This document shows, one piece after another, positions 42,858 through 52,094 of a stretch of DNA of 64,000 nt; position 1 is the first letter of the stretch; every line of letters begins with the position of its first letter. The notes beneath the pieces are model-generated. The model did no database searches. It was not told the DNA's origin and worked only from the letters and a program-made list of their open reading frames with translations. The stretch is taken from NCBI GenBank assembly GCA_934248075.1, contig CAKQKH010000002.1:62001-126000 (forward strand). The letters run 5' to 3'. A program made the translations under genes and the position numbers. Source of the DNA: an uncultured Alphaproteobacteria bacterium. Lineage in GTDB: Bacteria; Pseudomonadota; Alphaproteobacteria; RF32; CAG-239.

Positions 42858-43656
42858 TGGCCAGCAACCTCTTGGCTATTTGCAGCACATCTTCTGCCGC
42901 CTCAGAAGTCGGATAACGGCTGATGATGGTGCTTTGATTGCGAATAGAATCTCTAACTCTGGTATCTCTGCGAATAATACCTAACAATGGTGGCGTAATT
43001 TTCAAGAAGTTGGCGCAGGCTTTGAGTAAAATATCATAGGTGCGCTGCCCCTCGCGTATAGAATTGGCCTGATTTACCACCACGCAAATGTTACTCTTGG
43101 GATATTGCATGGTCATTATTTTAATAAACGCATAAGCATCAGTCAGCGACGTTGGCTCATCAGTGCAAACCACAATAATCCTGCCGGCCATACCTGACAA
43201 AATTCGCACCGGCTTCTCAACTCCGGCGCCCATATCTAAAAGCATTTTATCATATCCGGCAGAAATAGTACTCAAGTCCTCGCCGAGAATCTGCAGACGA
43301 CCGACCGGCATAGAAGCCAAACCGGCGGAACCGGAGCGGCCGGCAATAACATCAAAATGCCCTTTATCATAAGTATGAATTATTTGATTAAGCGTCTTAG
43401 TTCCGGATATGACGCTCCCCAAATCATACTTGGGCATCATTCCCAATTGGATATCAATATTGGCTAACCCCAAATCACCGTCAAACAACAACACGCGCTG
43501 ACGATGCAGGCTCAAAGCATGCGCCAAAGTAATGGAAAACCAGGTTTTGCCTACGCCTCCTTTGCCTGAGGCGATAGCCACCATGTTGCGCCCTTTGCGA
43601 GGAGCGCGGATTAACGGAGCCTGGGGAGCTGTTTTTAATTCTTCCTGATTTTCCAT
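42850..43656 (-). CDS. flhG: flagellum number regulator FlhG (MinD-like ATPase)
   Basis: A ParA/MinD-family ATPase that limits flagellar number, together with FlhF. The deviant Walker A motif ASGKGGVGKTWFS is at about residues 28-40, then LLFDGDLGLANIDIQLGM and the switch region MLLDMGAGVEKPV. 268 residues, as expected. Overlaps the downstream FliK-like gene by 8 bp and follows flhF by 13 bp. The order flhA-flhF-flhG is conserved widely. Confidence 0.9.
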   Translation of the reverse strand: MENQEELKTAPQAPLIRAPRKGRNMVAIASGKGGVGKTWFSITLAHALSLHRQRVLLFDGDLGLANIDIQLGMMPKYDLGSVISGTKTLNQIIHTYDKGHFDVIAGRSGSAGLASMPVGRLQILGEDLSTISAGYDKMLLDMGAGVEKPVRILSGMAGRIIVVCTDEPTSLTDAYAFIKIMTMQYPKSNICVVVNQANSIREGQRTYDILLKACANFLKITPPLLGIIRRDTRVRDSIRNQSTIISRYPTSEAAEDVLQIAKRLLANG

Positions 43657-43669
43657 AACAACCTCTCTT

Positions 43670-44623
43670 TTATCCTAAAATTAACCCTGCTAATGCTTGA
43701 GCGCCAACCGGAGCAAAACCGGCGGCAATAGATGAACTTACACTGGCGCCGCACAATGACATATCTAAGCTTCCGGCTATACTCAAAACGCTGCCAATCC
43801 GTCTGGTTAAATCCAATCTGGTCGGCATCAGCATGGTCGCGCCTAATTGTCTGAAAATCTCAGCCACCTCTATGGCTTCCAAAATATTGCGACCTGCATC
43901 GGCGGTAAGAACTTTATCCCCCTTAAAAGTATCGGCAAAGGCCGCTACTTTGTCAACTTCTTGAGGCATAAACGGATTTATCCCCGGCGTGTCTATAAAC
44001 ACTCGGTCATATTGTGGCGCATCTGCCTGCAAAAACCTGAATAAATCTTGCGGATTCTTAAAAAAGAAAAAGTCAACATTCAGAATCTCGGCGAAGGCTT
44101 TGAGCTGCTGATTGGCGCCGGCACGCATATTATCGGTGCTGACAATTGCCGGATTTTGCCCATGAATTTTAGCCTGAGTAGCGGCTTTGGCAATAGCGGT
44201 AGATTTGCCCGACCCCGGTGTTCCCATAAACATTTGTAGCTTTTGAGCGCTGCTGAGCAACGGCGTAAACTTAAACACTTTGAGCAAAGCCTGAGCCAAA
44301 ACCTCAATCTCTGACAAGCGCGAATTTTGCCGCGCAACATCTCGGCAAGCCGACAAAATCGGATACTGAACCTCTTCTGTTAAACCATGATACGCCAAAG
44401 CTTGACGCAGTTTGGTTTCATCAAAAAATTGCTTGGTATCAATCTCATGTACCTGTTCTTCGGCATCAAAGCTAAAATCTTGTTTTTCATCAATCGCCGC
44501 CGTAACCAAAACACCTTCCGAGATTTTTTCCTGCGACAGAATCACGGCGTCTGCGCCAAGCTCGCTTTTGATTTGCGCCATGGCCAAATTGATGTCGGGA
44601 GCAATGAAATTTTTAACTTTCAT
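43670..44623 (-). CDS. flhF: flagellar SRP-like GTPase FlhF
   Basis: Directs flagellar placement at the pole. The N-terminus MKVKNFIAPDINLAMAQIKS, then ELGADAVILS, is typical of FlhF. The GTPase core has the P-loop GTPGSGKST (about residues 132-140), DNMRAGANQQLKAFAEILNV (usually D-T-x-R), IDTPG (G3; usually D-T-A-G), and TRLDLTRRIG. The length (317) is at the short end of the family, because the linker between the N-terminal and NG domains is short. It lies between flhA and flhG. Confidence 0.9.
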   Translation of the reverse strand: MKVKNFIAPDINLAMAQIKSELGADAVILSQEKISEGVLVTAAIDEKQDFSFDAEEQVHEIDTKQFFDETKLRQALAYHGLTEEVQYPILSACRDVARQNSRLSEIEVLAQALLKVFKFTPLLSSAQKLQMFMGTPGSGKSTAIAKAATQAKIHGQNPAIVSTDNMRAGANQQLKAFAEILNVDFFFFKNPQDLFRFLQADAPQYDRVFIDTPGINPFMPQEVDKVAAFADTFKGDKVLTADAGRNILEAIEVAEIFRQLGATMLMPTRLDLTRRIGSVLSIAGSLDMSLCGASVSSSIAAGFAPVGAQALAGLILG

Positions 44624-44626
44624 AGA

Positions 44627-46738
44627 CTAAATCTGCCCCACTGTCTTGATTTTGGCTTTGGGATGAATCTCATTTTGCGACATAACCACAGTCAAGGGGC
44701 GAAAACGCTCAATAATCGAACGGACAAACGGGCGAATAGCCGGACTTGTGAGCAATACCGCGCTTTCGCCCTTAACCGCCAATTCCTCCAACACGGTGCG
44801 AACTTTGTTGATAAAAGCTTGCAAACTGGACGGCGCCATGGCCAGCTGGCGGTCATCACCCTCACCAACAACGGCTTCAGCAAACGCCTGTTCCCATTCC
44901 GGCGACAACGTTACCAGCGGGATTACCCCGAATTCATTGGCATAGGCATTGGAAAGCTGGCGGCTCAGGCGAGCGCGAACATGCTCGGTAATCATCATCA
45001 GGCTGCGAGTGGTGGTAACCGCCTCGGAAATGCCCTCCAAAATAGTCGGCAAATCGCGAATGGAAACACGTTCCTGCAACAGATTTTGCAATACTCGCTG
45101 CAAAGCTCCCAAGCTGACCTTGTTGGGAATAAGCTCTTTGATGAGTTTTTGATGCTCTTTATCCAGCTCATCAAGCAATTTTTGGGTTTCGGCATAAGAC
45201 AAAAGCTCAGGCATATTGTCTTTAACCAATTCGGTAATATGAGTAGTAACAACGGTGGCCGGATCAACCACGGTGTAGCCCCTGAACATCGCCTCTTCAC
45301 GATAAGACGGATCAACCCACATTGCTTTGAGGCCGAAAGTCGGCTCATAAGTGCTTTCACCGGGCAAAGTTATCGGTTCACCGCGGGGATCCATTACCAA
45401 TAGTTGGGTCGGACGCAATTCGCCTTTGCCGGATTTTACCTCTTTGATATAAATATTATACTCATTAGCCTCCAACTGCATATTATCTTGAATGCGAATC
45501 GAGGGCATAACAAAACCAAGCTCAGACGCCAGAGCGCGGCGCAAAGCCTTAATTTGATCGGTGAGTTTGCGATTGGTTTCCTCATTAATCAAGGGTAGCA
45601 AGCCATAGCCGATTTCCAGACGAATCAAATCAACCCGCAAAGCATTGGCTATCGGTTCATCCGCGGCTTTGGCCAATTTGCCCTGTTTTTGCTCTTGCTC
45701 CATCACTGCTTGGGCTTGAGCTTGCATCTCTTTATGGCGCTTGTCTAAATAATAAGCCGTGGCGCCGGTCAGAGCCGCAAGCATAAAAAACGGAATGGCC
45801 GGAGTGCCGGGAATCATGCCCAGAGCCACCGCCAAGAAAGCACTCATACCCAGAGCCTTCGGATAGCCGGCAACCTGCTCAAACAAAACTTTGTCGGTAG
45901 AATCGGTCATACCGGCCTTAGAAACCAAAATACCGGCGGCAACCGAAACAATCAAAGCCGGAACCTGACTGACCAAACCATCACCGACGGTCAATCGGGT
46001 ATAAGTTTCTCCGGCTGAGGCAAACGTCATATCATTTTGCACCATGCCAATGATAATACCGGCGACAATATTAATAAACGTGATAAGCAAACCAGCAATG
46101 GCATCTCCGCGCACAAACTTGGAGGCACCATCCATAGCTCCGTAAAAAGAACTTTCTTTTGACAGGTCTTCACGGCGTTTGCGAGCCTCATCTTCAGTAA
46201 TCAAACCAGAGGACAAATCAGCGTCAATAGCCATTTGTTTGCCGGGCATGGCGTCCAAAGCAAAACGCGCCGCAACCTCGGCGATACGGCCGGAACCCTT
46301 GGTAATAACAATAAAGTTAACCAAAACCAAAATCGCAAAAACAATCACGCCGATAACGAAGTTATTGCCCATGATAAATCCGCCAAACGCCTTGATAACC
46401 TCACCGGCGGCATCGGGACCGAGATAACCTCGGGAAAGAATCAAACGAGTGGAGGCCAGATTTAGAGCCAATCGATATAAGGTAGTAATCAGTAATACCA
46501 ACGGAAAGGCGCTGAATTCAATAGGCTTTTCGATAAAAATCGCCATCATCAGCACCAAACAAGACATGGTGATTGATAAGGCTAATGACACGTCCAACAG
46601 CCAGGCCGGCATTGGCATAATCAAAATCATCAGCATCATGACAATGGCAAACGCAAACAGAATATCGCCGCGCTTGGTGGAGCCAATCAGCATATCCTTA
46701 AATGATTTTCCAAACATATTTGAATTCGGACCAGCCAT
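44627..46738 (-). CDS. flhA: flagellar export apparatus protein FlhA
   Basis: The large core component of the flagellar type III export gate. About eight membrane helices fill residues 20-320, with the conserved FHIPEP-family cytoplasmic loop (ALDAMPGKQMAIDADLSSGL, then EARKRREDLSKESSFYGAMD, GASKFVRGDAIAG). A large cytoplasmic domain follows (about 350-703), with SYAETQKLLDELDKEHQKLI near its centre. 703 residues, standard. It lies 3 bp before flhF. Confidence 0.97.
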   Translation of the reverse strand: MAGPNSNMFGKSFKDMLIGSTKRGDILFAFAIVMMLMILIMPMPAWLLDVSLALSITMSCLVLMMAIFIEKPIEFSAFPLVLLITTLYRLALNLASTRLILSRGYLGPDAAGEVIKAFGGFIMGNNFVIGVIVFAILVLVNFIVITKGSGRIAEVAARFALDAMPGKQMAIDADLSSGLITEDEARKRREDLSKESSFYGAMDGASKFVRGDAIAGLLITFINIVAGIIIGMVQNDMTFASAGETYTRLTVGDGLVSQVPALIVSVAAGILVSKAGMTDSTDKVLFEQVAGYPKALGMSAFLAVALGMIPGTPAIPFFMLAALTGATAYYLDKRHKEMQAQAQAVMEQEQKQGKLAKAADEPIANALRVDLIRLEIGYGLLPLINEETNRKLTDQIKALRRALASELGFVMPSIRIQDNMQLEANEYNIYIKEVKSGKGELRPTQLLVMDPRGEPITLPGESTYEPTFGLKAMWVDPSYREEAMFRGYTVVDPATVVTTHITELVKDNMPELLSYAETQKLLDELDKEHQKLIKELIPNKVSLGALQRVLQNLLQERVSIRDLPTILEGISEAVTTTRSLMMITEHVRARLSRQLSNAYANEFGVIPLVTLSPEWEQAFAEAVVGEGDDRQLAMAPSSLQAFINKVRTVLEELAVKGESAVLLTSPAIRPFVRSIIERFRPLTVVMSQNEIHPKAKIKTVGQI

Positions 46739-46747
46739 CTAAAAGTC

Positions 46748-48055
46748 TTATCCCAAAGTTGCGGGCGGGACATCAAAGCCCTCGTCCTGATATTGTTTTA
46801 ATTTGTTGCGCAGCGTGCGAATGGATATACCCAAAATATTGGCGGCAGTAGTGCGGTTTCCCAGCGTATGCTTGAGAGTGTCGATAATCAACTTGCGCTC
46901 CATGCCAGCCACAGTCTGCCCCACTGCCGGAGCGGCTTCGCTTTCTGCTTCCTTATGTGTTTGAGGCAACATAATTGCCTCCACCCCGATATCATCACCG
47001 GTAGTCATCAGCACCGCGCGGTGCATGGTGTTTTCCAGTTCACGAACATTGCCCGGCCACTCATAAGTCAATAAAGCCTTTTCCGCCTCTGCCGACAAAT
47101 CTTTCATCGGCAGTTCATTGAGTTCGGAATATTTTTTGATAAAATGCTTGGCCAAAACAATAATATCGCCTTTACGCTCTTTCAAATCCGGAATGTTAAG
47201 ACTGATAACATTAAGACGATAATACAAATCTTGACGGAACGTGCCGTTAGCCACCGCAGCTTCAAGATCGCGGTTAGATGTGGCGATAATGCGAGTATTA
47301 ACCTTAATCGGAGCTTTACCGCCGATGCGATCAATCTCTTTTTCTTGAATTGCGCGCAGCAATTTGGCCTGAATGCCAATGTCCATCTCTGATATTTCAT
47401 CTAACAGCAAAGTGCCGTCGGAGGCTTCCTCAAACTTGCCGATACGTCTGGCCACCGCGCCGGTAAATGCCCCTTTTTCATAACCAAACAACTCTGACTC
47501 CAGAAGAGTTTCCGGAATGGCGGCACAGTTCACGGCCACAAATTTCTTGTTGGCGCGCTTGGAGTTATCATGAATGAAGCGAGAAAAAATTTCCTTACCG
47601 GTACCGGACGAGCCAGTCAACAGCACGCTTGCTTCCGAGGGAGCAATCTGTTTGGCAATTTTTAAGATGTTTTCGGTTTTCTTATCACCATAAATCAGAG
47701 CATGATTCTCTCTGGTGGCGGCGGCCAAAACAGCTCCGATTAACTCCGGATCAGGCGGCAGAGGGATATATTCCTTAGCTCCGGCTTTAATCGCTTTGAC
47801 TGCCAACGAAGTATCATTGGCCACACCACAGGCAACCACCAAAACATTAATACGTTCTTGTTGCAATGAAGAGATAAATTTGTGGATATCAAGTTTGACA
47901 TCAATCATAACCAGTTCCACCGTCTTGCCGGAGCGCAAAATATCCAGCGCTTTTTCCACGGTATCGGCCAAACAAACCTGCCCGCCCTGAGCAATCGCAA
48001 TCTTGCTGGCGGCGCCAATCTGACCTTCTAGAGTTCCGACAATCAATATCTCCAT
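46748..48055 (-). CDS. flbD: sigma-54-dependent flagellar activator FlbD
   Basis: Activates late flagellar genes with sigma-54. A receiver-like domain (residues 1-115) keeps an Asp at position 52 (MIDVK) but lacks the usual N-terminal acidic pair, as known for FlbD. The AAA+ domain carries the Walker A GSSGTGKE, the sigma-54 contact loop GAFTGA (about residue 197), and the Walker B region GTLLLDEISEM. A Fis-type helix-turn-helix ends the protein (NRTTAANILGISIRTLRNKL). 435 residues. It is inside the fliF operon, whose fliK-proximal end has a consensus sigma-54 site. Confidence 0.92.
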   Translation of the reverse strand: MEILIVGTLEGQIGAASKIAIAQGGQVCLADTVEKALDILRSGKTVELVMIDVKLDIHKFISSLQQERINVLVVACGVANDTSLAVKAIKAGAKEYIPLPPDPELIGAVLAAATRENHALIYGDKKTENILKIAKQIAPSEASVLLTGSSGTGKEIFSRFIHDNSKRANKKFVAVNCAAIPETLLESELFGYEKGAFTGAVARRIGKFEEASDGTLLLDEISEMDIGIQAKLLRAIQEKEIDRIGGKAPIKVNTRIIATSNRDLEAAVANGTFRQDLYYRLNVISLNIPDLKERKGDIIVLAKHFIKKYSELNELPMKDLSAEAEKALLTYEWPGNVRELENTMHRAVLMTTGDDIGVEAIMLPQTHKEAESEAAPAVGQTVAGMERKLIIDTLKHTLGNRTTAANILGISIRTLRNKLKQYQDEGFDVPPATLG

Positions 48056-48073
48056 TAGCTTAACTCTCTCGGA

Positions 48074-48427
48074 CTATTTATTATTTGATTTTACAATCTC
48101 GGTCATGGTGATGCCCAATTTGTCGTCAACAACCACAACCTCACCACGAGCAACCAGATTGTTGTTTACATAAATATCTATGGCCTCACCGACTTTGCGA
48201 TCAAGCTCGATAATCGCACCTTTATTCAGCTTCATCAGCTGGCTGACGGTCATATGAGTTTTGCCCAAAATCGCCGATACTTTAACCGGAATATTATATA
48301 CCGCCTCCAAGTCACTGGTGGAGGTTGGAATATCAAAGTCTTCCATTCCGGAATCTTTGCGGAGAATCGGCTCATCATCCAAAGCCTGACTCTCGTTCAT
48401 CTCATCTAGTTCCAAATTCTTGTCCAT
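48074..48427 (-). CDS. fliN: flagellar motor switch protein FliN
   Basis: C-ring component. The conserved C-terminal domain is complete: VKVSAILGKTHMTVSQLMKL, then NKGAIIELDRKVGEAIDIYV, NNNLVARGEVVVVDDKLGIT. The first 35 residues are acidic and variable. 117 residues, usual for FliN in alphaproteobacteria. It lies between fliH and flbD in the same operon; the partner fliM gene is not in this window. Confidence 0.94.
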   Translation of the reverse strand: MDKNLELDEMNESQALDDEPILRKDSGMEDFDIPTSTSDLEAVYNIPVKVSAILGKTHMTVSQLMKLNKGAIIELDRKVGEAIDIYVNNNLVARGEVVVVDDKLGITMTEIVKSNNK

Positions 48428-48438
48428 TGTCCCTCTCT

Positions 48439-49194
48439 TTATTGGTTTAACAATTCTTCTACATTATTCAAAACTTGTTCGGTGCTGCGGGCTACGCCGC
48501 CGTTTTTCCATTCAACCAGACAATCGCTCATCCCCAAATTAATATCTTTGTGAACAGCGATTTTGCCTTCAAAATCATTTTTTTCCGCCAGCTTGGAAAG
48601 CAACGGAGCCACAACCGCCGCCATCTCGGGATTAAAACTGAAGGATAAAGCTTTCTCGTTCTTAAAACGAGCAAAATTATCACTCAAAAAAGCTTCAACC
48701 TCCTCTTTGGCGACGTCAGCCTCCAAATTCGGCAGTAACTTGCGCACCAGTTCCAAAGCAAACTTAAGAGCATTTTGCTCATTCTGCCGGCGATCCTCGC
48801 TCTGATCCGCCAACAACGTCAGCAATTTGCCGTTTATTTCCTCCAACACGGCTTGCTGTTGCTTTTGCTCATCAGAAGAAGCTTTGGCAAAACCCTGATT
48901 GTAGCCTCGTTCCTCCGCCGCGGCCACCGCCGCATCTAAATCATCTTGCGAGTAGCTCGGAGCCTTTATCTCCGGCTCTTTGTTTTCCGGTTCTTCAGCA
49001 TCATCTTTAGCAGCGGCAACTTCCGTTTCTGTGTCGGCAACTTCAGTTGTTGTGTCTTCAGTCACGGCCTGACTATCTTCGACCGCTTCCGTATCTACAA
49101 GCTGCTCTTCAACATCTAGCGGCTCTGCGACGCATTTATCGTCATCGCAGGATATTACAAAATTATCAAACATAAATTTTTGATATTGTGCCAC
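48439..49194 (-). CDS. fliH: flagellar export regulator FliH
   Basis: FliH binds the export ATPase FliI and holds it at the C-ring. The N-terminal 80 residues are acidic and repetitive (many Glu, Ala, Thr). Then comes the family's long helix (DDLDAAVAAAEERGYNQGFA) and the C-terminal V-ATPase subunit E-like part (ALKFALELVRKLLPNLEADV ... DINLGMSDCLVEWKNGGVAR). 251 residues. Position between fliG and fliN agrees with the family. The sequence is diverged, so context adds to the assignment. Confidence 0.85.
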   Translation of the reverse strand: MAQYQKFMFDNFVISCDDDKCVAEPLDVEEQLVDTEAVEDSQAVTEDTTTEVADTETEVAAAKDDAEEPENKEPEIKAPSYSQDDLDAAVAAAEERGYNQGFAKASSDEQKQQQAVLEEINGKLLTLLADQSEDRRQNEQNALKFALELVRKLLPNLEADVAKEEVEAFLSDNFARFKNEKALSFSFNPEMAAVVAPLLSKLAEKNDFEGKIAVHKDINLGMSDCLVEWKNGGVARSTEQVLNNVEELLNQ

Positions 49195-49215
49195 CTGATG
49201 TTTCCTCTATCAACC

Positions 49216-50238
49216 TTAATATACCAATTCGTCGCTGTCTTTGCCCTCACTGACCACAATCTCACCGGCATTGGCAAGATCTTTGGCCGAAGTAACAATA
49301 TATTGCTGAGCCTCTTCAACATCACGCAGGCGTACCGGCCCCATGGCGTCCATATCTTCTTTGATAATTTTGCCGGCACGAGAAGACATATTGTTGAAGA
49401 ACAGTTCTTTGATGGTTTCTGACGCGCCTTTCAATGCAATCGCCAGCTTGTCTTTATCAATATTGCGCAGCAATACCTGAATGCCCTGATTGTCAATTCG
49501 GATAAGGTCTTCAAATGTAAACATCAAGGACTTAACGCGTTCGGCGCTCTCACGGTTGCGCTCCTCCAAGGCTTCCATAAACCGAGCCTCGGTGTTGCGA
49601 TCCAAAGAGTTAAAGATATCGGCGATAAGTTCATGCGAATCGCGGCGAGTGGATTTGGAAAGATTGCTCATAAATTCTTTGCGCAAAGTCTTTTCCAAAC
49701 CATCAAGCACCTCTTTCTGAACCGAATCCATACGCAACATGCGCAACACAATTTCCATTGCAAAGTTTTCGGGAAACAACGCTATTACTTTGGCCGCGTG
49801 TTCCGCCTTAATCTTGGAAAGAATTACCGCGATGGTCTGCGGATATTCATTCTTCAGATAATTGGCCAAAACATGCTCATTAACGTTGCCCAACTTATCC
49901 CACATGGTGCGTCCGGCCGGCCCGCGGATTTCTTCCATAATTACAGAAACCCTGTCTTTATCCAAGGCTTTGGCAAGCAACCGCTCCGTACTCTCATAAG
50001 TACCAATCAGATTGCCGGTGCTGGACATTTTCTCATTAAATTCGGTTACCAGCTGCTCAACCACGTTGGAGTTAACCTTGCCCAGACTGGCCATAATGAC
50101 GGACAGTTCCTTAATTTCTTCATCGTCCATAATCGAAAATAACGATGATGAGCGCTCCTCATCTAAAGAGAGCATTAAAACCGCCGCTTTTTGTTGTCCG
50201 GAAAGGACGTTAAAATCATCTATAACATTCTGCTTCAT
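49216..50238 (-). CDS. fliG: flagellar motor switch protein FliG
   Basis: C-ring component that touches the stator. Three helical domains are visible: [20 protein letters not shown] at the N-terminus, [20 protein letters not shown] (with the E-H-P-Q-T-I-A type motif as N-E-Y-P-Q-T-I-A) in the middle, and [20 protein letters not shown], then a C-terminal charged helix including [20 protein letters not shown]. 340 residues, standard. Downstream of fliF by 11 bp. Confidence 0.96.
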   Translation of the reverse strand: MKQNVIDDFNVLSGQQKAAVLMLSLDEERSSSLFSIMDDEEIKELSVIMASLGKVNSNVVEQLVTEFNEKMSSTGNLIGTYESTERLLAKALDKDRVSVIMEEIRGPAGRTMWDKLGNVNEHVLANYLKNEYPQTIAVILSKIKAEHAAKVIALFPENFAMEIVLRMLRMDSVQKEVLDGLEKTLRKEFMSNLSKSTRRDSHELIADIFNSLDRNTEARFMEALEERNRESAERVKSLMFTFEDLIRIDNQGIQVLLRNIDKDKLAIALKGASETIKELFFNNMSSRAGKIIKEDMDAMGPVRLRDVEEAQQYIVTSAKDLANAGEIVVSEGKDSDELVY

Positions 50239-50249
50239 GGTCTATCACC

Positions 50250-51878
50250 CTAATTGTCATTGTTATATAACCAAGAGCGCAGGACATTAACCGCCGCTTC
50301 AGGGTTCTTTTCAACCAACGCGTTGAGTTTCTTAAGCGAGGACATCTTAACCCGACCGTCAACCTTATTGAGGTTAACCAAATCATCGGTATTCTCATCG
50401 TCATCATTCAAGAAATTGGACAACAGCAAATTATCATCTCCGGCAGCGCCCAAAAGCTTGTCTCCAGCCGCCGGTGAAGCAGGCTCAAAGGCATTGTTAA
50501 TCAACGGACGAATTACCAGTAAGATAACCAGTATCGCTACAATTGCAACACCCAAACCTTCAGCAATACGCAACAGCTCCGCCTTGGTAAAGCCAAGATA
50601 CAACATCTCAGGCGCGGTTTCTTCCGCCGGCATAAAGGAGGCAAAGCGCAAGTTCTCAACTTCAACCATATCTCCGCGGTTGGCATCATAACCAACGGCA
50701 GATTTTACCAATGCCGTAATCTTTTCCATTTCATCGGCTGTACGCGGACGATACACCATCTCGCCTTGCTCATTCTTCTCATAAACACCATCAACAACCA
50801 CGCCGACTGTCAAGCGTTTCAGAGTTCCGGTATTTTTAACCTTGTTACGAACAATTTTGGATATCTCGTAATTAATGGTCTCTTCGGTCTTTGATTTTTG
50901 GTCATAGGCACCGGAACCAGCAGTTACGGTATCACCATTGGGAATATTTTGCGCCACAGTAACCGGCACGGCATTTTGCGTCGATGAGCCGTTTTCGGTA
51001 ACGGTTGCCTGAGAACGCACAACTTGTCCGTCCGGATCATACAGCTCCTCATTGGTAACAACCTCATCAAAATCCATTTCTATTGTTACCTGAGCCTGAG
51101 CATGACCCTGTCCAACCGTTTTTTCCAACAAATCCTGAACCTTATTGGCAAGTTTGCGTTCTTGCTCAATCCTCATCAACTCATTATTGGTGTTTTTTAC
51201 GGCTGCCTTTTGGCTCTCATCATAATCTGTCAGCAGATTACCAGCCGCATCTACAATAGATACGTTCTTAACCTCTAACTTTGGCACCGCGGCGGCAACC
51301 AACTTCTGAATCGACTGCACCGTGGCCGGATCCAACTTGCCCTCTCTGGTTTTGATGACCACTGAGGCTGTCGGAGTTTGCTCTTCTCTTGAAAACATCT
51401 CTCGTTTGGGCATAACCAAATGCACTCTGGCAGATTTGATATTATCAACTGAACGAATCGTCCGCGCCAATTCGCCCTCAAGAGCGCGAATCAGATTCAC
51501 ATTTTGCACAAAATTGGTAGAGCCAAGAGCATCAGCATTGTCAAACACTTCATAACCAACATTGGCCCCTTTGGAGGATAAGGCCAGCTCCGCCGTGTTT
51601 ACCCGCATACGGTTCACATCATCAACCGGAACCAAAATTTCCGTGCCGTTTTTTAAGAGCTTATACTTTACGTTCTCGCTGTCTAGTCTGGCAACTATCT
51701 GTTTGGCGTCTTCAAGTTCAAGATCCGTATATAAAACTCCATACTCTTTGGAGTTCATTTGCACCGCCAAATACACAAAAAAGCTAATCAAAAAGATAAC
51801 TATCGCCGCAATAGAAGCCAATCTTCCCGGCGACATATTCTTCAAAGTCTGCAGTATATTATTCACTAGATTCCCCAA
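50250..51878 (-). CDS. fliF: flagellar MS-ring protein FliF
   Basis: Forms the membrane ring on which the flagellum is built. An N-terminal membrane helix (about residues 18-38, LASIAAIVIFLISFFVYLAV), then the RBM domains with GVLYTDLELEDAKQIVARLD and LEGELARTIRSVDNIKSARV, VHLVMPKREMF. A second helix (about 425-450, LGVAIVAILVILLVIRPLI) precedes the cytoplasmic FliG-binding tail. 542 residues. First gene of the fliF-fliG-fliH-fliN-flbD-flhAFG segment; a possible weak sigma-54 site lies upstream. Confidence 0.95.
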   Translation of the reverse strand: MGNLVNNILQTLKNMSPGRLASIAAIVIFLISFFVYLAVQMNSKEYGVLYTDLELEDAKQIVARLDSENVKYKLLKNGTEILVPVDDVNRMRVNTAELALSSKGANVGYEVFDNADALGSTNFVQNVNLIRALEGELARTIRSVDNIKSARVHLVMPKREMFSREEQTPTASVVIKTREGKLDPATVQSIQKLVAAAVPKLEVKNVSIVDAAGNLLTDYDESQKAAVKNTNNELMRIEQERKLANKVQDLLEKTVGQGHAQAQVTIEMDFDEVVTNEELYDPDGQVVRSQATVTENGSSTQNAVPVTVAQNIPNGDTVTAGSGAYDQKSKTEETINYEISKIVRNKVKNTGTLKRLTVGVVVDGVYEKNEQGEMVYRPRTADEMEKITALVKSAVGYDANRGDMVEVENLRFASFMPAEETAPEMLYLGFTKAELLRIAEGLGVAIVAILVILLVIRPLINNAFEPASPAAGDKLLGAAGDDNLLLSNFLNDDDENTDDLVNLNKVDGRVKMSSLKKLNALVEKNPEAAVNVLRSWLYNNDN

Positions 51879-51922
51879 TCTATTGTAATAACTTAAAATT
51901 TTAAAATTTACCTACTCAACTA

Positions 51923-51938
51923 GGCAAAATTTTCCCCA
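51923..51938 (-). promoter_or_regulatory. weak candidate sigma-54 site upstream of fliF
   Basis: TGGGGAAAATTTTGCC keeps the invariant GG and GC with the 10-bp spacing of -24/-12 promoters but deviates from TGGCAC. It lies about 45-60 bp ahead of fliF. Tentative. Confidence 0.35.
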
Positions 51939-52027
51939 TTTACTTTTATCTTTAACGTAAAAATCTTATTTGTGAAACATATATTTCAACATATCCACCG
52001 ATGCCGAATCCGATACCAATATACAAA

Positions 52028-52058
52028 GCAAGAGCGGTCATTCTGGCCGCTCTTACTT
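52028..52058 (-). terminator. terminator after flgE
   Basis: On the minus strand AAGAGCGGCCA and TGACCGCTCTT pair around GAA; it separates flgE from fliF, so fliF needs its own promoter or read-through. Confidence 0.75.
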
Positions 52059-52094
52059 TAGTTTCAGGAGGAAAGATTTTAACCTAAGTTATTT

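Noticed and set aside
44387..45403. 338-residue plus-strand open frame opposite flhF/flhA
   Set aside because: It spans the junction of two well-conserved antisense genes, has no family motif, and its composition is that of a shadow frame.
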